In this document: piece after piece, positions 59,790-64,000 of the stretch | Position numbering within the stretch: position 1 is the first letter of the stretch | How the letters are laid out: each line of letters opens with the position of its first letter | Source: Axinella damicornis | Lineage: Eukaryota; Porifera; Demospongiae; Axinellida; Axinellidae | Assembly (NCBI GenBank): GCA_963931865.1 | Contig: OZ007505.1 | Span: 17,186,294-17,250,293, forward strand | Direction of reading: 5' to 3' | DNA: 64,000 bases | The notes under the pieces: model-generated | The model's input: the letters and a program-made list of their open reading frames with translations, nothing else | The model's database searches: none | What the model was told of the DNA's origin: nothing | Made by a program: the position numbers and the translations under genes

Positions 59790-62764
59790 GCATCCCTGAG
59801 AATGTTCTCAAACATGTCAAGTCCCAGCTTGAGGATGCTTCCCAAGACTGTATCGCTACTTATGCCACCTTCCTGAAGGAGAAATACCGTGGTTTGTCTG
59901 TATTTCCAGACTCTGAGTGGCCACCCTCTGTTGGTGATCAATACATTCGACTCACACTAATTAAGCAAGCAAACCGCTTACCAACTGGAGAGTCAAACAG
60001 AGAAATGCAAGAGGATCTTTTGCGAGGGAAAGTTGACAAAGTAGAAGGAGAAAAGGAAGTAATTGACATCCCGGGCATCTTTGCTGGTCCAGAACAGGGA
60101 AAGCAGCTGCGGGTGTTGGTAGATGGCGCTCCAGGGGTGGGTAAGACCACACTTTGTAGAAAGATTAGCAAGGAGTGGGGTTGTGAGGGATTCTTGAGTG
60201 AGTACAAGCTAGTGGTTCTTCTTCACCTTCGAGACCCCCGAATTGCAAAAGCAACGAGAATTGAAGACTTGTTTTACCATGACGACCCTGAGTTGCAGGC
60301 AGAGGTAGTCAGGCAGGTGAGGAAGACATCAGGGGCTGGTGTTTTGCTTATCTTTGATGGTTTCGATGAGCTCAGTGAGGAGGAGAGAATGGAGAGGTCA
60401 CTCTTTCTTGACATCATTAAAGGTGAGGTCCTTTCTCAGTGCTCTGTGCTTGTGTCTTCACGGCCGTATGCTTCAGAAAATCTCCAATGTCTTCACAGTG
60501 TTAGTCGTCGTGTGGAAGTTCTTGGCTTTACAGAAGATCAGATAGATGAATGTGTAACAAATACCATCAAAGATGAAACCAAAGCAAAAGCATTGTTGAG
60601 CATACTCAGAGATCGTGTTGACATTGTTTTGCTGTGTTACATTCCCCTCAACTGTGCTATCCTACTGTACGTTTACCAGCAGCTCGATTACGCACTACCA
60701 TCCACACTCACCCAATTATTTGAAATCTTCATCCTCAATACCTTGAAGAGAGAGTTGAAATTGCAGAATGCACACAGTGTTGCAAGAAGGATTCGTGATT
60801 TAGTTTCAATACCTCTCCCATTTAGTAGTGACTTGGATCACCTGTGCAAGTTGGCTTTCGATGGACTAGTCAGAGACAAGATGGTGTTTCAGTACGAGGA
60901 GGTTGAAGAGTCAAAGTTGCTTGGACTGATGACAGCTTTCAAAAGTTTCTCATGTGTTGGTGACAACATTACCTACCAGTTCCTTCACTTGACCATTCAG
61001 GAGTTTCTTGCAGCAAGGTGGGTTGCCACTCATATGCCACCTCAAGAACAAGCTACATTCTTTAATGAACATCTTTTAGATGATCGCTTTCGAATGATGC
61101 TGCTTTTTCTGTCCGGGATCACAAACCTAGATGACTCCAGCTTCAGAATTGTATTTAGTGCTGAACTCGACTTTCTTAATTATGAGAAGGGGCGACGGCA
61201 TACGATATCGACAGAGGAACTTTTCTTTCGTCTAGTTCACTTCCTCTATGAATCTCAGAACACAACTCACTGCCATACCCTGGCATGTGCCATCCATGAA
61301 CAAACGATCGTTCTGAATAGGGATGTATCAGACTTTTTGTTCCTTGTCTTCGCACAATTTCTTGGAAGGAGTAGCTGCACTTGGAAGCGACTGAAATTTG
61401 GTGGATTATTTATGCTTGGTAACTATTTATCCTCGATTATTCATTATGAATCCAATAAGCTTGATATACTCCATCAACAACTTGAGAAAAGCAGTGTTAG
61501 TGTCCAGCAACTACATGTTGATAATATTTATAATGTAAACGATTGTGTTACTACCAAAACACTAGCCAGAATTATTGGAATACCTGCATTCAAGCACTTG
61601 GAAAAGCTAGAAATTCATGGGCCAGATCAAATGACAGCTTTGTTTACAATTAATACTGATGGCTGGGCACCTATCCCTCTCTCATCTTCTGACTTCGAAT
61701 CGTTGCGTTGCTTGATGAGGAATGGTACACTTGAAGAGTTTATACTAGGTCATGTACAAGGAGTGGATGACAAAGTTGTTGAGTGTATTGGACAAGAACT
61801 AGCCATGTCCACAACATTGAAAGTGTTGGATATTCGATCTATTACTATTTCCAATAGTGGATTGTGCAATTTGTTTCGTGCCCTGCAGCAGAACAAGTCA
61901 CTGGAAACACTGCACATGCATGTACGCATCAGAGGAGACTTAAGAGAACTTGGACTAGCAGTTGAATCAGCGCTGAGAGTGAATGAAACACTTCAAGCAC
62001 TATCTTTGATAGACCCTACATATGTTAAGCTTGTTCAGCCTATTGCACAATACCCTGAAATATTTTATGGCGGATTATTTAGAGGAATCGCAAGTAACAA
62101 CTGTACTTTGAAATCCCTGACAATAGCTGAAAACAATAATTTTGTTGCAAGTGAAGAAGTAGTATCATCACTGGTTAGAATGCTACATAACAACAAGTCA
62201 TTAACTTCACTGAGTATAACAGTTAATCACCTCCCCTCAAACCTTCTCGATGTGTTGGCAGTTGGTTTAGAACAAAACTCATCGCTTACAAGGCTGTGTG
62301 TTAAAAGTGAGACCACAACTTCAGAGACTTCATCAAATCGACTTACTCTTGCTCTTTGTTGGAATTCATCCTTGAAAACATTGGTGTTGGACCTGCACAG
62401 GGGCTTGTTGTCATCTGCCCATGCAAATTTCTTATTTGATGGTGCATTTCACTGTACAACTGTAAGATTCGATGATGCATTGGGAGTACAAAGTTTTACC
62501 TCTCTTTTGGTAATGCTATATGTGAATAAATCACTAACATCACTCACCTTGAGCTATCATTTCACTGAAGACCAATTGAAAGATATTGCGAGACATTTAG
62601 TAGTGAATGGCAACCGATGTAAGATGGTGCTTGGGATCGGATCGTTAAAAGAATCCGGATACTATGAATCAATCATTCAAGAGGAAGTTGATAACTTCAA
62701 GAGAGAGATGCCGGCCACATTACGTTCTGTTTTTCATTTGGATGAAGAATGCAAGAGAGAGTAG
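59790..62764 (+). CDS. NLR4 exon 3: NACHT-LRR (intact, shortened C-terminus)
   Basis: Acceptor CTTTTCAG precedes 59790, and the frame is open from G-IPENVLKHVKSQLED to the stop at 62762-62764. The predicted protein is 1132 aa. The P-loop GAPGVGKTTLC is near residue 254, Walker B LLIFDGFDE near 330. The sensor motif is VSSRPYASENL instead of the VTSRP of the others. The winged-helix motif FLHLTIQEFLAA is followed by LRRs (LKVLDIRSITIS, NKSLTSLSIT, NSSLTRLCV). The C-terminal FVYHVYEIYHRPL of the paralogues is missing: the frame stops at HLDEECKRE, and the lost tail persists as out-of-frame DNA at 62765-62830. An LRR-region insertion (LSSAHANFLFDGAFH) is unique to this copy. Confidence 0.93.
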
Positions 62765-63530
62765 CTAGTTAGTTGCCATGGTGTGATTAAGTATGTATCA
62801 TGAATATATACCATGCATAGATCACTGTCTACATGGACCTGCGATTCATGTGAGTCTGTTATTCTTCATGCGTTTGTATTCTGCATCCACATTGTCAAGG
62901 AGTTGCTAAGAAAAACCAGTGTATTTGTATGCATGCACAGTACTTGTACTTTATGTTAACTTTATGGTCAGCAGTCATAAGCTTAAGGTAGCCCCGTTCC
63001 CATGCAGGCCTGGGATCGAGGCTAGTCAGTCATAAGGCTATACTTTGGTTTCTAGGTGGAGCTGATTGCATGTTAATAATTGTATACCCCGGTAATCGAT
63101 CAACTGCATGATTAACATTGCAGAAATTTGTAATTAATTAACTGTACATGTCATACACTGCTCAAAGTACTTGACTTTCAGGAAGTGGAGATCTCCTTAT
63201 AGCTGCTGAAATTTGGTTAACTAATGATGCAAGCATATCCGTCTGCGGAAACCTTTATAATGTGTTTACGCAAGGCTTATTGCTGCGGAAATACTTTGAC
63301 CAAGTTTACACAAGGAGTATAGCTGCTGAAACCTGGTGACCAAGTTTACGCACGAACTAAGTGGTGGTGATAGCTGCTGAAACCTGGTGACTACGTTTAC
63401 GCAGGAACTAAGTGGTGCTTATAGCTGCTGAACTATGATAGCTAGGTATACGCAATGCTTTGCTGGGAGAAGGTAGAAGACCTCACTGTAGCAGCTGTCA
63501 AAGTAAGTTGAAGTTGTTCCCTACATCATT
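62765..63530. other. Downstream of NLR4: 3' flank and minisatellite
   Basis: It contains the relic C-terminal coding sequence to about 62830 and a small foldback element at 62989-63024. A tandem repeat of about 51 bp spans 63195-63460, with units at 63318, 63369 and 63420 beginning ATAGCTGCTGAAACCTGGTG. No gene recognised. Confidence 0.65.
63195..63460. repeat. 51-bp minisatellite
   Basis: Clear units at 63318-63368 and 63369-63419 (ATAGCTGCTGAAACCTGGTG ... TTTACGCA), with more diverged units on both sides. Confidence 0.85.
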
Positions 63531-63659
63531 ATGGTTTAAAAAGAAAGTAGACAGAGCTTCCACCTTTCTGATAATCACAAACGTTGGGTGCAGCTGATAA
63601 TTGTATGTCTGATATTTTATTGCTTATTGTGCACTTGGTTACTGTGTGTGTGTATTTGT

Positions 63660-63870
63660 GCCTTGAACCATCCACATGCAGATCTTGTGTAGACCCTTCA
63701 GCACCGTACAGGGTGATTGCTGACAATGTCAGCACACTGGTCAGCAGCATCCAGCATATAGCCTTAAGCTTGGAGTAAATACACTGAATGCAACTTTAGT
63801 TTAGAGTTTTGACTGATGTATTTAATAGTGGTAAGGGCATTACACCCCCCACTGCATGGACGAGGTAAGT
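63660..63870 (+). pseudogene. Broken copy of the frame at 50247-50664
   Basis: SAPYRVIADNVSTLVSSIQH is followed by a stop. Downstream DNA still resembles 50350-50450 (GATGTATTTAATAGTGGTAAGGGC, CCCCCCACTGCATGGA in shortened form). Unrecognised family. It runs toward the right edge of the window. Confidence 0.55.
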
Positions 63871-64000
63871 TTTATGAGCTACATGGCCAGAAATCAGTAT
63901 AGCAGCAGAGGACATCCGGTTATGGAAGAGTATCCAAACCATACACGGAAACCACATTAGTCGCTACGTAAACCATGAACTAATCACATTCCTTAGGAAA

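Overview
This is animal nuclear DNA. Its genes are split by GT-AG introns, introns and spacers are full of transposon debris and microsatellites, and there is no bacterial-style gene packing. The recognised genes are DEATH-NACHT-LRR receptors (NLRs), an IRBIT/AHCYL-type adenosylhomocysteinase-like gene and a TARG1/OARD1 ADP-ribose hydrolase. Together these suggest an invertebrate metazoan with an expanded NLR repertoire. A sponge is my best guess, but nothing in the window proves it. All recognised host genes lie on the + strand.

Layout. The window is a tandem array of one three-gene cassette, AHCYL-like > NLR > OARD1-like. Cassette 1: AHCYL copy 1, 3' part only because it enters from the left edge (11-2644); NLR1 (3604-11305); OARD1-A (12972-14404). 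Cassette 2: no AHCYL; NLR2 (15912-27073); OARD1-B (29190-31514). Cassette 3: AHCYL copy 2 (32177-39811); NLR3 (40336-45874); OARD1-C/D (48213-53113, split by a 3.46-kb transposon). Cassette 4: AHCYL relic (55479-56870); NLR4 (57562-62764); any OARD1 partner would lie past the right edge.

NLR genes. Each starts with a tiny coding exon (ATG GCT G or ATG GAT G) at the end of a conserved 5' UTR. A DEATH-domain exon follows, then one large NACHT-LRR exon of about 3 kb. Summed exon lengths divide exactly by three for NLR2 (1066 aa), NLR3 (1120 aa) and NLR4 (1132 aa, with an extra exon carrying a nuclear-localisation-like motif). NLR1 has a 4-bp insertion that throws the NACHT part out of frame with the DEATH part. 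The NACHT core is almost identical in all four, while the LRR regions and C-termini differ.

Passengers. The flanking genes are mostly broken. AHCYL copy 2 has lost its NAD-motif residues, its central region and its C-terminus. AHCYL copy 3 is a frameshifted relic. OARD1-A and OARD1-B are frameshifted. AHCYL copy 1 (as far as visible) and OARD1-D are open; OARD1-D now starts at an ATG lying in a transposon end. The array seems to have grown by segmental duplication that preserved NLRs while the neighbours decayed.

Mobile DNA. There is a family of small foldback elements with ends TAGCCTCGTTCCCAG and 9-10-bp target duplications (Mutator-like). Other elements include TA-flanked and 8-bp-flanked MITEs, large near-perfect palindromes, a 3.5-kb inverted-repeat element in NLR2 intron 1, a TIR element carrying a small chromodomain gene, a 5'-truncated LINE, and many poly-C/poly-G tracts. 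Several insertions have an intact empty site in a paralogous cassette, so their order relative to the duplications can be read. All statements rest on reading by eye; no database search or alignment program was run.
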